Assembly (NCBI RefSeq): GCF_900187965.1
Contig: NZ_FZNL01000021.1
Location: 17,787 to 81,786, forward strand
Source of the DNA: Flavobacterium sp. ov086
GTDB lineage: Bacteria; Bacteroidota; Bacteroidia; Flavobacteriales; Flavobacteriaceae
Direction of reading: 5' to 3'
DNA: 64,000 bases
The position numbers and the translations under genes were made by a program. The stretch's first letter is position 1; every line of letters begins with the position of its first letter. The notes beneath the pieces were generated by a model that was not told where the DNA came from, made no database searches, and was given only the letters and a program-made list of their open reading frames with translations. Shown in pieces: positions 8,339-17,617 of the stretch.

Positions 8339-9895
8339 ATGACTCTATATTTTTGGTTTGTTTTTTTCTTAGCGGTTCAGGTTATTCACTTCATCGGAAC
8401 TTGGAAAATGTATGTAGCAGCAGGAAGAAAAGCCTGGGAAGCTGCAATTCCGGTTTATAATTCGATTGTTTTGATGAAAATAATTGGCCGACCAACCTGG
8501 TGGACCATTTTACTTTTCATCCCGATTATTAACTTGATTATGTTTCCGGTTGTTTGGGTTGAAACTTTAAGAACGTTTGGAAAAAAATCTACTTTAGATA
8601 CCATTTTAGGAATTTTCACTCTTGGTTTTTATATCTATTATGTTAGCTATACTCAAAAATTAGAGCATAATGCGAATCGCAAATTAACTTCTGAAAATAA
8701 AGCCGCTGATACTGTGAGTTCATTACTTTTTGCTATTATCGTAGCAACATTAGTACATACTTATGTGGTTCAGCCTTATACAATTCCTACTTCCTCATTA
8801 GAAAAATCTTTGTTAATTGGAGACTTTTTATTTGTTAGTAAAGTAAACTACGGACCGAGAGTACCTATGACAACTATTGCATTGCCAATGGTTCACGATT
8901 CTATACCGTTAACTAAACGTAAATCATATTTAAGCTGGCCACAATTACCATATTTCAGATTACCTGCTTTAGAAAAAATCAAAAGAACCGATATCGTTGT
9001 TTTTAACTGGCCGGTTGACACTGTACATTATTTTTACGAACCAAAAGGAAGACCCGGTGTTATAAAACCAATTGACAAAAGATCAAACTACGTAAAAAGA
9101 TGCGTTGGTATTCCTGGAGACAGCTTATCTATTAAAGATGGTTTTGTTTTTATCAACGGAAAAAAATTAGTTTTACCGGAACGTGCTAAACCACAATACT
9201 CTTATGCAATTGCCTTAGACGGAAAAACACCTATCGATTTTGAAACTTTATTAAAAGAATTAGACGTTACGGATGGAGCTTACTTTAAAGATGAACAAAA
9301 AAGAGATACTCTTTACTTCAGAGCTTTAACAGAAGCAAGTGCAGAGAGATTTAAAAATACCCCTGGTGTAACTGGTGTAATAAGACAAATTCAAAGAGGA
9401 AATGATAATTCAATTTTCCCTCATATCAACAAATGGAATCAGGATAATTTTGGTCCGATTTACATTCCGGAAGCTGGAAAAACTGTTGCTTTAAACAATG
9501 AATCTTTGCCTTTCTACAAAGAAATCATTACGAATTACGAAGGAAACACATTGCAATTGGATGGTTCTAAATTTATCATAAACGGAAAACCAACAACAAC
9601 TTACACTTTCAAACAAAACTATTATTGGATGATGGGAGATAACCGTCACAACTCTGAAGATAGCCGTTATTGGGGTTACGTTCCTGAAGATCATATCGTA
9701 GGGAAACCGGTTTTCATCTGGATGAGCTGGGATACAAACGGAAAAGGAATCAATAAAGTTCGTTGGAACAGAGTTTTCACAACCGTTGACGGTGAAGGAC
9801 AACCACAATCTTACTTTAAATATTTCTTATTTATTCTTGCAGCATATTTTGTTGGAGATTATTTCTGGAGAAAAAGAAAAGAAAACAAAGCATAA
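8339..9895 (+). CDS. lepB: Signal peptidase I with N-terminal membrane extension
   Basis: A 518-residue type I signal peptidase that cleaves Sec/Tat signal peptides at the inner membrane. An N-terminal region of about 120 residues with several membrane helices resembles DUF5684. The peptidase then begins with the serine motif IPTSSLEKS (predicted nucleophile Ser153) and the lysine motif YVKRCVGIPGD (predicted general base Lys253). An insert of about 130 residues separates this from the last box, MMGDNRHNSEDSRYWG. A C-terminal membrane helix follows. The large insert and extra helix make it far longer than the 324-residue E. coli LepB but are common in Flavobacteriia. Confidence 0.94.
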   Translation: MTLYFWFVFFLAVQVIHFIGTWKMYVAAGRKAWEAAIPVYNSIVLMKIIGRPTWWTILLFIPIINLIMFPVVWVETLRTFGKKSTLDTILGIFTLGFYIYYVSYTQKLEHNANRKLTSENKAADTVSSLLFAIIVATLVHTYVVQPYTIPTSSLEKSLLIGDFLFVSKVNYGPRVPMTTIALPMVHDSIPLTKRKSYLSWPQLPYFRLPALEKIKRTDIVVFNWPVDTVHYFYEPKGRPGVIKPIDKRSNYVKRCVGIPGDSLSIKDGFVFINGKKLVLPERAKPQYSYAIALDGKTPIDFETLLKELDVTDGAYFKDEQKRDTLYFRALTEASAERFKNTPGVTGVIRQIQRGNDNSIFPHINKWNQDNFGPIYIPEAGKTVALNNESLPFYKEIITNYEGNTLQLDGSKFIINGKPTTTYTFKQNYYWMMGDNRHNSEDSRYWGYVPEDHIVGKPVFIWMSWDTNGKGINKVRWNRVFTTVDGEGQPQSYFKYFLFILAAYFVGDYFWRKRKENKA

Positions 9896-9912
9896 AAAAA
9901 ATAGTTATTTTT

Positions 9913-9967
9913 GTTTCAGGTTTCATGTTTCAAGTTCGCAAAGAACCTGAAACATGAAACCTGAAAC
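9913..9967. repeat. Family-C palindrome: 20-bp perfect stem
   Basis: A 20-base arm starting GTTTCAGGTTTCATG (9913-9932) is mirrored exactly at 9948-9967 around a 15-base loop. A related but shorter version occurs at 58595-58645. It sits between lepB and the wbqC-like gene and could form a strong RNA hairpin, but no T-run follows directly. Confidence 0.8.
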
Positions 9968-9985
9968 TTTTAAACAAAGAATATA

Positions 9986-10603
9986 ATGAACTCGTTATTA
10001 CTTCCTACCTATTTTCCTTCGATAAGCCACTTTGCAGTTATGGCTCAATCTGAAAATATTACTTTTGAAATGGAAGATAATTTTCAGAAACAGACAAATA
10101 GAAACCGTACTTACATCTATAGTCCGAATGGAATTCAATTATTAAATATTCCTATTAAACATTCCAAAACATTACATCAGAAAACAAAAGATGTATTGAT
10201 TGAAAATGAATTTGACTGGCAAAAACAACATTTCAAATCATTGGAAGCATCTTACAGAAGCTCTCCTTTTTTTGAATTTTTTGAAGATGATATTCGTCCG
10301 ATTTTCGAAAAACAACATACTTTCCTGATGGACTTAAATTTGGAAGTTTTAGATATTACCATCAAATGTTTGCGCATGAAACTGGAGTTTAACAAAACCA
10401 CAGAATACTTTCATGAAGTAGAAAATATCTCTGATTTCAGAGTTTTGGCAAACGGAAAAAAAGATCTTAATTCATTCGAAAAATATACTCAGGTTTTTGA
10501 TGACAAACACGGTTTTATAAACAATCTAAGTGTTTTGGATTTACTTTTTAATGAAGGTAAATTTGCTGTGGATTATCTAAAAACACAAAAACTATTGGTT
10601 TAA
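9986..10603 (+). CDS. WbqC-like family protein
   Basis: A 205-residue soluble protein of the WbqC-like family (Pfam WbqC). Recognisable elements are the N-terminal LLPTYFPSISHFA, the NRNRTYIYSPNG segment with its YI-SPNG box, and LNIPIKHS. Some members lie in O-antigen clusters, but the reaction is not firmly known. This is the last gene of the parAB-lepB operon, separated from lepB by the hairpin at 9913. No catalytic residues can be assigned from sequence alone. Confidence 0.88.
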   Translation: MNSLLLPTYFPSISHFAVMAQSENITFEMEDNFQKQTNRNRTYIYSPNGIQLLNIPIKHSKTLHQKTKDVLIENEFDWQKQHFKSLEASYRSSPFFEFFEDDIRPIFEKQHTFLMDLNLEVLDITIKCLRMKLEFNKTTEYFHEVENISDFRVLANGKKDLNSFEKYTQVFDDKHGFINNLSVLDLLFNEGKFAVDYLKTQKLLV

Positions 10604-10610
10604 ATTATTT

Positions 10611-10706
10611 AACCGCAAAGTTCGCAAAGGTTTAATCTTACTTTATACATAGAAAACACAAAGTTCGCAAAGCTAGATCAACAAAAGCTTTGCGAACTTT
10701 GCGGTT
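10611..10706. repeat. Family-A intergenic palindrome
   Basis: Nineteen-base arms AACCGCAAAGTTCGCAAAG (10611-10629) and their exact mirror (10688-10706) enclose a second internal GTTCGCAAAGCTAGATCAA / AAAGCTTTGCGAAC pair. The same words recur at 235-383, 17618-17708 and 32258-32434. It lies between two convergent genes and probably acts as a bidirectional stop when transcribed. Confidence 0.85.
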
Positions 10707-10713
10707 ATTTTTT

Positions 10714-10773
10714 GCCGCGAATCACACAAATTTCCACAAATTAATTTGTGTTGATTCGTGAAATTCGTGGCGG
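10714..10773. repeat. Family-B intergenic palindrome
   Basis: Imperfect arms run from CCGCGAATCACACAAATT to AATTTGTG..GATTCGTG..ATTCGTGGCGG. They share the ACGAATTTCACGAATT vocabulary with the elements at 42448-42545 and 60599-60678. This copy immediately follows a family-A element. Confidence 0.7.
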
Positions 10774-10792
10774 ATAACCTTTTTATTCTGTC

Positions 10793-12091
10793 TTATTTTT
10801 TTTCTGCAGGATCTTTTATCTCTAACCATCTCGAAAGTGTTTCCATAATTAATTCTTTATCTTTTTCAGGAAAATCTTTAACTCTTGTGGAATGGCTTCC
10901 GGTTGGGAGAACCATTTTTAATGCATCTAACTTTGGATTTGGTGTTGGAGAACAAGAAAACCAAGTATCATAACCTCCGTAGATATACAAGATTTTATCT
11001 CCTTTGTTTTCAACATATTTTCGAACTTTATTAATGTATTTTGGATTATACTTTATAGTAACATCTTTTGGTGCAAATCTATCATTTGAAGAACTTTTTA
11101 CAGCTTGAAGCAAATCGGCTACCGGAGTTAAATCAAAACCATAATATCCTAGCTCGCTTAAATGCTGATAATAAGACGGCAGATACTTAAAGTAATTTTT
11201 ATCATTGTAAGTTCCCACTCCTACTATATCATTCAGATAATCAAATAGTTCTTTTGGAGTAGCTGTTACTGATGGAATTGCATCACATTTTCCTCCCCAT
11301 TGCCAAAATGAAAAAGGGAATTCTAAAACAGCATATTCTAAAGATTCATTAAACGACACTTCAGTAAATGTCATTTTTTTTTCTTCAGCATATTGCGTAA
11401 ACTCTTTTAAAACAGCTTCTCTATTCTCCAAAACAGCTCTTTGAAATGCGGTGATCTTAGCCCTGCATTCTACTGTTCCAACAGTTCTGTCGTGATTTAT
11501 TGTTCTAGGATCTTCCTGAGTATTTATCAACGGGGCTACATAAGGCATCGCTACATCGACATCGTTTGGATATTTTGACTTATAAATCAAAGAAGTTTCC
11601 CCTCCTTTACTGATTCCGGTTGAAATCCATTTACCTGAATATATTTGTTTAAGCTTCATCACGATATCATGATAATCTTCAATTGCCTGATCGTTCGTCA
11701 AATATTCCCACGGAAGTGGTTCCGGACGGGATTTTCCATAAAAGCGATATTCAACTGCAATTTGATTAGCGTTTAATAATTTACTTACTTCACTTTTGAT
11801 ATTATTCGTATTATAACCATGTGTTTCGATAACCATAGGTTTATTAAAATCAAGATGAGAAAGATAAATATAATGTTTGAATGTTCCTTTTTGAGGATTT
11901 TTATGATCTAATGGTTCATCCAAAATTAATTGATACGATTCTGAATAACCTTCTAAGTTTTCTATAACCGTAATTTCAGCTTTTGGAAACAATTCTATAA
12001 GCTTTTGATGTAAATTTAATGTTGCTTGTGCCAATCCAAAATGTGAGATCAGAACAAAACATAACAATACTAAACTTTGTAATTTTTTCAT
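10793..12091 (-). CDS. S37-family serine peptidase (prolyl tri/tetrapeptidyl aminopeptidase-like)
   Basis: A 432-residue exported alpha/beta-hydrolase peptidase. After a signal peptide (SLVLLCFVLISHFGLAQA) come the family landmarks: ETHGY oxyanion region, EYRFYGKSRPEP, the nucleophile elbow GISKGGE, an acid in YGGYDTWF and a histidine in PTGSHSTR. Characterised S37 enzymes (Streptomyces PTP) release tri- or tetrapeptides ending in proline; that specificity is inferred here. The promoter region carries a degenerate copy of the 21-bp-spaced GGTAAT operator found before susC and the hydroxyproline operon, so it is probably co-regulated with them. Confidence 0.85.
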   Translation of the reverse strand: MKKLQSLVLLCFVLISHFGLAQATLNLHQKLIELFPKAEITVIENLEGYSESYQLILDEPLDHKNPQKGTFKHYIYLSHLDFNKPMVIETHGYNTNNIKSEVSKLLNANQIAVEYRFYGKSRPEPLPWEYLTNDQAIEDYHDIVMKLKQIYSGKWISTGISKGGETSLIYKSKYPNDVDVAMPYVAPLINTQEDPRTINHDRTVGTVECRAKITAFQRAVLENREAVLKEFTQYAEEKKMTFTEVSFNESLEYAVLEFPFSFWQWGGKCDAIPSVTATPKELFDYLNDIVGVGTYNDKNYFKYLPSYYQHLSELGYYGFDLTPVADLLQAVKSSSNDRFAPKDVTIKYNPKYINKVRKYVENKGDKILYIYGGYDTWFSCSPTPNPKLDALKMVLPTGSHSTRVKDFPEKDKELIMETLSRWLEIKDPAEKK

Positions 12092-12114
12092 TTTTTGACG
12101 TTTAATTGAATTTC

Positions 12115-12179
12115 TAAAAATACAGGCAATGTAAATCTAAATATGATATTATATTACCCGTAAATTATTCTATTTTATC
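12115..12179 (-). promoter_or_regulatory. Predicted promoter and AraC-type operator of the S37 peptidase gene
   Basis: Read on the minus strand, a -7-like box TATTTTTA (12115-12122; consensus TAnnTTTG, one mismatch) lies 24 bases before the ATG. Thirty bases upstream of it are two half-sites 21 bp apart. On the plus strand these read TATATTACC (12150-12158, perfect) and TATTTTATC (12171-12179, 7 of 9). Position and spacing match those before susC and the hydroxyproline operon. Confidence 0.5.
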
Positions 12180-12218
12180 TTCTTTAAGTTAAAATACCAC
12201 TATCCAAAAATAATATCT

Positions 12219-12226
12219 TAATTTTG
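12219..12226 (+). promoter_or_regulatory. -7 promoter box for the M24 peptidase gene
   Basis: TAATTTTG matches the Bacteroidota TAnnTTTG box exactly, 36 bases before the start codon. No convincing -33 TTG was seen at the usual distance. Confidence 0.4.
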
Positions 12227-12262
12227 AAATTGACTTGAATCAATAACCTTAAAACATAAAAG

Positions 12263-13483
12263 ATGACTATTGGAGTTGGCGGATCTAACGTAAATACGGA
12301 ACTGGAAAAAATACAAAATATGACACTGAATGTAAAAACCATTCAGCCGGAAGAATACAAAAAACGTATTCAAAAAGCAGTGTCTCTAATAAAAACGGCA
12401 GGCTTTAAAGCTTTATACCTAAATGCCGGAACCAATTTATATTATTTTACAGGAACTAAATGGAATCCTTCTGAAAGAATGGTTGGTGGAATATTATTCG
12501 AAGACGGAAGTTTAGAATATATTGTTCCAAAATTTGAAGAAGGTACTTTTAATAAATACAAACAAATCGACGGTAAAATTAATTGTTGGGAAGAACATGA
12601 ATCTCCATCTGTCTTATTTGGAAAAACCCTTCAAAACAAAAACATCAGCGCAGGTAAAATTGCTCTGGACGAATCTGCTGGTTATTTTTTAATTGATGCT
12701 ATCGTTAAGGCAAATCCTGCTTATGAATTTGAGAACGCGCAAGCTATTACAGCGGGATGTCGCATGCACAAATCAGAAAATGAAATTGCTATTATTCAGC
12801 AGGCAAAAGAAATCACAATGGTTGTACAGCGTGCTGCTGCTCGTATTTTGCATCCGGGAATAAAAGTCGAAACGGTTGTTGATTTTATAAATCAGGCGCA
12901 TATTAAAGCAGGAATTCCGAGTGGTTCTTATTTCTGTATTGTTTTATTTGCCGATGATTCTCAATATCCGCATGGCGTTACTGTTCCTCAGGATTTAAAA
13001 GATAATGATGTTGTATTGATTGATACGGGTTGTCGCTTAGAAGGTTATTTATCTGATATTACCCGAACTTATATATACGGAACTCCAACTGAAGCGCATA
13101 TAAAAATCTGGAACCTAGAGAAAGCAGCTCAAAAAGCAGCTTTTGATGCAGCACAATTAGGAGCAACTTGTGGTTCTGTAGATGATGCAGCCCGAAAAGT
13201 AATTGCAGAAGCAGGTTTAAGTCCTGATTATGAACTTCCGGGATTACCTCATCGCGTTGGTCATGGAACAGGATTAGACATTCACGAATATCCATATCTG
13301 GTAAGAGGTAATGCTACAGTTTTACAAGAAGGAATGGTGGTGAGTAATGAGCCTATGATTTGTATTCCGGGACAATTTGGAATTCGTCATGAGGATCACT
13401 TTTATATGACTTCTGAAGGTCCAAAATGGTTTACAACTCCTATGCACAGCATTGACAATCCTTTTGGGATTGATGTAAATTAA
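12263..13483 (+). CDS. M24-family metallopeptidase (aminopeptidase P / prolidase-like)
   Basis: A 406-residue cytosolic peptidase with a creatinase-type N-domain and a pita-bread catalytic domain. Metal ligands are visible in IDTGCRLEGYLSDITR (two Asp), VGHGTGLDIHE (His), SNEPMI (Glu) and GIRHEDHF (Glu). Family members remove the residue before proline or split Xaa-Pro dipeptides. The start at 12263 (MTIGVGGS) matches the form usual for this subfamily. It is transcribed divergently from the S37 peptidase, which suggests a shared role in proline-peptide turnover, although it need not share that operator. Confidence 0.9.
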   Translation: MTIGVGGSNVNTELEKIQNMTLNVKTIQPEEYKKRIQKAVSLIKTAGFKALYLNAGTNLYYFTGTKWNPSERMVGGILFEDGSLEYIVPKFEEGTFNKYKQIDGKINCWEEHESPSVLFGKTLQNKNISAGKIALDESAGYFLIDAIVKANPAYEFENAQAITAGCRMHKSENEIAIIQQAKEITMVVQRAAARILHPGIKVETVVDFINQAHIKAGIPSGSYFCIVLFADDSQYPHGVTVPQDLKDNDVVLIDTGCRLEGYLSDITRTYIYGTPTEAHIKIWNLEKAAQKAAFDAAQLGATCGSVDDAARKVIAEAGLSPDYELPGLPHRVGHGTGLDIHEYPYLVRGNATVLQEGMVVSNEPMICIPGQFGIRHEDHFYMTSEGPKWFTTPMHSIDNPFGIDVN

Positions 13484-13505
13484 TTTTTTATTTTAAATAA
13501 AACCA

Positions 13506-13540
13506 AAAGGGGAAACGATAAATCGCTTCCCCTTTCTTCT
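13506..13540. terminator. Bidirectional terminator between convergent genes
   Basis: The stem AAAGGGGAA (13506-13514) / TTCCCCTTT (13527-13535) has an inner CGAT/ATCG extension and T-rich flanks on both strands. It separates the M24 peptidase from the convergent M43 protease gene. Confidence 0.75.
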
Positions 13541-13556
13541 TATAACCAAATTACAA

Positions 13557-16500
13557 TTACTTAATTAACAATTTTTTATTCTCCGTGAAGCTTCCGTCTG
13601 TAGCCACTACTATGTAAATTCCTTTTCTAAGATGATTAACAGGATAAGAAGTTACATTGTTTTGTAAAACATCTATCAAATCTCCCGTACTATCATAAAT
13701 CGATATTTTTATACTTTGAGAATTTAGATTTTTGAAAGTAAAATTAACTACATCTGAAGCTGGATTGGGATACATTGAAAACGATTTTGTAAAATCGATT
13801 TGATCCGGTCCTGCGCTTCCGTTTTGTAAATCTATCGTCAAAGGATTGCTCCAATCGCTAAATTCTGTCGCATTTTTTGCTCTCACTCTAAATTGGTAAA
13901 CGGTTTGCGTTCCTTGTTTCGGAATCCATAAATAATAAGTTGTTGAAGTTCCAAATGTTGTCCAGCCTGTAGTTGCATTATTTAATTGCACTTCGTAACT
14001 CGTAGCATTAGAAACTGTTCCCCATGAACTATAGAATCCCGATGAATAAACTCCAGAATTCCCCGTAATAGGTGTTGCCAATGTTATCGGATTTGGATTC
14101 GTCACCGTTCCTGAAACTACCGTATAATCTTCCACTTCACCATCGGTAATATTACCACAAGCAGATGGATTTGAGTAGTATTTCATTACGATACGCATTC
14201 TTGTAGTTCCTGTAAACGCAACCGCAGTAAAACTTCCGGTAGCAGTTCCGTTTGAAGAAATTCCGTCGATCACTTTTTCCGAAGCTTCAAAAACATTGTT
14301 CTTATTGTAATCAATCCAGATTCCCCAAAATTCCAAATACGCATCACCTGAGAAACCTGGCGCCAGACTTACGTTTGTAAGTGCGTTTGGCGCTACGGTT
14401 ACCACTTTAGCAGTATAATCAGCATAACCACCTGCATCTTTTCCTGAAGCATTATTAAAACTTCCGATAGTTACAGAATTAATGTATTCATATTTATTAT
14501 CTGATTGGGTCGTACAATAAGCTGAATTAGCTGTAATTGTTGCCGAAACTTCATTAGAGTACGAAGAATAAATTGTATTTGCCTTTGCACGAACTCTGTA
14601 TTTGTATGTATTTCCAGCTGTTAAACCAGTATTAGTGTACGTTAACGTCGCACTTGGCAATGTTACAATTTCGGCAAAAACATTATCAGTTCCTGCTCTT
14701 TCAACTACAACGTTTGTAGCATTTGTAGCATTATTTATCCAAGTCAATTGCACTTGCAAGCTAGTATTGTCTGGAACTGCCGTTAAACTTGTTGGAGCCA
14801 AAACAGTGACCTGAGTTTGTGTTCCTGCTAAAATTGATTCATTTGGTTTTGTATTATAAGCATAATCCAAAACAGTATAACCAACTCCACCCGCTTCTAC
14901 TTTAACATGCATCCAACCGTAGCAAGTACGCCCTCTGCTCATATATTCAAAACCAACATATCCGGTTTGATTGTCCCAAGCAGTATAAGTCGCTGTTCTC
15001 AAATCTAACTGATCAGGATATGCAGCTCCCGGAGCTACAAAACTACTTGATGCACCAATAGATGTTCCTTGATTGATCAAAGTAATATTTCTTGTTCCGG
15101 TTTGGCAAACTAATCTTTTACCATACGTTTCGATTTTTAAAGCTGCAGCTGCAAATTGCCACGCTCCATACTCTGTATTATCCCCAAGTCCTAAATTAAA
15201 ATATTGCCATGTTTGTGCCGCCGAAGCAACATAATCAGAATTATTAACATAGAAAACTCCGTAAGGTGAATCAAATTTCAAATTGATTGTTTTTGCAGCA
15301 TTATCAAGAGTAGAGATTCCGCCGGTAATGGCAGCATCTTTAAAGGTAATAACCACAGAAGCGTCATTTGCAGGAAGATGTGCAGTTGCTTTTCCTGTAA
15401 AAGATACCGCAACTTTATTATTTGCCTGAAGCGTTAATACCGCCGTTAATCCAGAAGGAACTCCGGTTACCGTATAATCTGTTCCTGCAGTAAATGTTCC
15501 GGTACTTTTTGTAAATGTTGCATTATTAGTAGATAATGTAATTGTACTGGTTGCTGTTACACCACCATCATTTGCTTCTGCTTCATATAAAACGCTATCT
15601 GATAATGTTACGGCAGTTTTATTAGACATTCCGGTGTAGATTGGTGCATTTGGTTGTGTGTTATACGCATATTCAGAAATGGTAAAAGCATCTCCGCCTG
15701 CCGCAACATCAACTTTGAACCATCCGTAACAAGTTTGTCCGTCAATTAAATATTCAAAACCTACATATCCTGATTTTCCATCCCAAGCTGTATAACTTGG
15801 TGCTCTTAAATCTAATTGATTCGGATATGCGCCCGGAGCTGTCATATTACTTGTTGGTCCAACTGCTACATTTTGTCCTAATAAAGTAATGTTTCTGGTA
15901 CCGGTTTCGCAAACTAACTTTTTACCATAAGTTTCAATTTTTAATGCATTGGCAACATAACGCCAACCTCCATATGAAGTATCGTCTCCTTTTGCGATAT
16001 CAAAAGCTTTCCAAGTTTGACTTGAAGAGATATTTATATTCGGCATATCAACAAAAAATATCCCGTACGGATCTGTAAATTTCAAATTAAAAAATAAAGA
16101 TGTACAAGATAGCCCTGTTGTCCCTCCGGTAAATGCAGCTGGTAAAAAGGTAATTCTGGCTGTTGTATTTTGTGCTGCGGCATGATTAACAGCTTTTCCT
16201 GTAAGAGTTACCGTTACTTGTCCGTTTGAATTTACAGTAACTACTGGTGTAAGACCCGCTGGAAAAGTGTGAGTATAATGTGTTCCGGTAGTCATTGTTC
16301 CTGAGCTTAAAGCAAATGTTTTGCCCGCACTAAGTGTTACTACTGATGGCGTATTGAATGCTCCATCGTTTACAACAGTTTCTTTTAATGTAGTCACACT
16401 TGCAACCAAATTACTTTCTATTGAGTTAACTCCCGTGTCTATTAAATTTTGTGGTTGCCAAAGTGTTATTCTCGCAGGATGCTGCAATGCTGCCAACATT

Positions 16501-17408
16501 CTGTCGATTTGTCCTTGGGTATACATTTTATAACAACCTTGCGCACCATTATACCCCATGTAGTTTTCGAAGTTTACTTTGTCTCCGCTACAATTGGTTC
16601 CGGGTGTACAAGCCAAAGTATGCAAACCGTCTTCCGCAGGAGTATCAGCAACTTCATCGGTTCCGGTGCAGCCTCCTTCAAAAGTGTGAATTAAATTTAG
16701 AAAGTGACCAAACTCATGCGTTAACGTTGCCGAAAATTCTTTACTATATGAGTTGTCGTAAAGATAAGCTCCGTTAAAAACAACACGTGCTGTATTGCTT
16801 GCTGTCATTCCGGAATCAGGATACCAGGCAACTCCGGAATTGTTTAAAGCTCCGTCGTTATACAAATCATTCTGAATATAAACATTCATATATTTTTTAT
16901 TATCCCAGGCATCTGCAGCAATCTGGTCGTCATAACCACCGCCATTTCCATAACCGTTTTTTGCACTATGAAAAACGACACCGGTTGTGCAACCGCCATT
17001 TGGGTCTTTTTTGGCGAGTTTAAATTCGATGTTGATTGTTCCTCTTCTTGCCTGAAAAAAGGGTTCAACGGTTTGGTAATCTGCATTTCTTCCATTGAAG
17101 TCATCATTTAATTGTGCCAAATGATTAACAATTTTTTCATATGTAATTGTTTTACCGCTTTGCACATCTCCGTAAATGTGAAAAACTACAGGAATCGTAT
17201 AAGTAACAGCTGCTGTTTTTGCAGTTTTACTTTTGCGTAGAAGGGCAAAACTCTTAGAAAAAGTATCGAAATCTTTTTTCTCTTTAAGCGAATTTGGGTT
17301 CGCCCGATACATTTTTGCGTTTTCTTCCGTCGTCCGGCAAGGAAGTCCTTGCGCGCTAATCTTTCCTACCGAAAAAACCAGCAATAACATTAGTAATTTT
17401 ATTTTCAT
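13557..17408 (-). CDS. Secreted M43-family zinc metalloprotease with T9SS sorting domain
   Basis: A 1283-residue multidomain exported protease. A signal peptide (to about residue 20) is followed by an M43 catalytic domain with the zinc motif HEFGHFLNLIH (His231, Glu232, His235, His241) and the Met-turn ENYMGY. Two tandem modules of about 260 residues then follow, each ending with LKIETYGK.LVC.TGTRNITL and a CYGW segment. After these come a fibronectin type III domain, a GEVED-like domain (GIWIDYNKNNVFE ... GEVEDYTV), another FN3 domain and a C-terminal type A sorting domain (SMYPNPASD ... GIYIV ... KLLIK). It is probably released or surface-attached after T9SS export. The substrate is not proven; the neighbourhood points to proline-rich matrix protein. 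Confidence 0.9.
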   Translation of the reverse strand: MKIKLLMLLLVFSVGKISAQGLPCRTTEENAKMYRANPNSLKEKKDFDTFSKSFALLRKSKTAKTAAVTYTIPVVFHIYGDVQSGKTITYEKIVNHLAQLNDDFNGRNADYQTVEPFFQARRGTINIEFKLAKKDPNGGCTTGVVFHSAKNGYGNGGGYDDQIAADAWDNKKYMNVYIQNDLYNDGALNNSGVAWYPDSGMTASNTARVVFNGAYLYDNSYSKEFSATLTHEFGHFLNLIHTFEGGCTGTDEVADTPAEDGLHTLACTPGTNCSGDKVNFENYMGYNGAQGCYKMYTQGQIDRMLAALQHPARITLWQPQNLIDTGVNSIESNLVASVTTLKETVVNDGAFNTPSVVTLSAGKTFALSSGTMTTGTHYTHTFPAGLTPVVTVNSNGQVTVTLTGKAVNHAAAQNTTARITFLPAAFTGGTTGLSCTSLFFNLKFTDPYGIFFVDMPNINISSSQTWKAFDIAKGDDTSYGGWRYVANALKIETYGKKLVCETGTRNITLLGQNVAVGPTSNMTAPGAYPNQLDLRAPSYTAWDGKSGYVGFEYLIDGQTCYGWFKVDVAAGGDAFTISEYAYNTQPNAPIYTGMSNKTAVTLSDSVLYEAEANDGGVTATSTITLSTNNATFTKSTGTFTAGTDYTVTGVPSGLTAVLTLQANNKVAVSFTGKATAHLPANDASVVITFKDAAITGGISTLDNAAKTINLKFDSPYGVFYVNNSDYVASAAQTWQYFNLGLGDNTEYGAWQFAAAALKIETYGKRLVCQTGTRNITLINQGTSIGASSSFVAPGAAYPDQLDLRTATYTAWDNQTGYVGFEYMSRGRTCYGWMHVKVEAGGVGYTVLDYAYNTKPNESILAGTQTQVTVLAPTSLTAVPDNTSLQVQLTWINNATNATNVVVERAGTDNVFAEIVTLPSATLTYTNTGLTAGNTYKYRVRAKANTIYSSYSNEVSATITANSAYCTTQSDNKYEYINSVTIGSFNNASGKDAGGYADYTAKVVTVAPNALTNVSLAPGFSGDAYLEFWGIWIDYNKNNVFEASEKVIDGISSNGTATGSFTAVAFTGTTRMRIVMKYYSNPSACGNITDGEVEDYTVVSGTVTNPNPITLATPITGNSGVYSSGFYSSWGTVSNATSYEVQLNNATTGWTTFGTSTTYYLWIPKQGTQTVYQFRVRAKNATEFSDWSNPLTIDLQNGSAGPDQIDFTKSFSMYPNPASDVVNFTFKNLNSQSIKISIYDSTGDLIDVLQNNVTSYPVNHLRKGIYIVVATDGSFTENKKLLIK

Positions 17409-17435
17409 AATATGTTTAGGTTAAATTGTTGCCAC

Positions 17436-17443
17436 CAAAATTA
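17436..17443 (-). promoter_or_regulatory. -7 promoter box of the M43 protease gene
   Basis: On the minus strand TAATTTTG is an exact TAnnTTTG box, 28 bases before the ATG. Traces of the regulon half-sites are too weak to count (see rejected items). Confidence 0.4.
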
Positions 17444-17617
17444 CCAACATACGTACTATTTTACTGATACTATGTTAATTAAAAACAATACATAATTAAC
17501 ACCTTTTTAACTTTAAAAAAACACACTATAAAAAAATAAACTAATAATTATAAGTATTTAAAACTAAAACAATCAATTTATTACATATACACCAATCACG
17601 CGTATAAATTATTACCA

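Noticed and set aside
10611..10773. CRISPR array from repeated GCAAAGTTCGCAAAG words
   Set aside because: The words are inverted arms of palindromes, not evenly spaced direct repeats with unique spacers, and no cas genes are present.
16321..17107. Several open frames of 60-110 codons on both strands across the M43 protease gene
   Set aside because: They lie fully within a long, domain-rich gene and have biased, low-complexity translations typical of shadow frames.
17436..17500. AraC regulon operator before the M43 protease gene
   Set aside because: At the required spacing the half-sites match only weakly (TATGTTAAT and ATTAAC), and the one good ATTACC overlaps the -7 box. In AT-rich DNA this is within chance.
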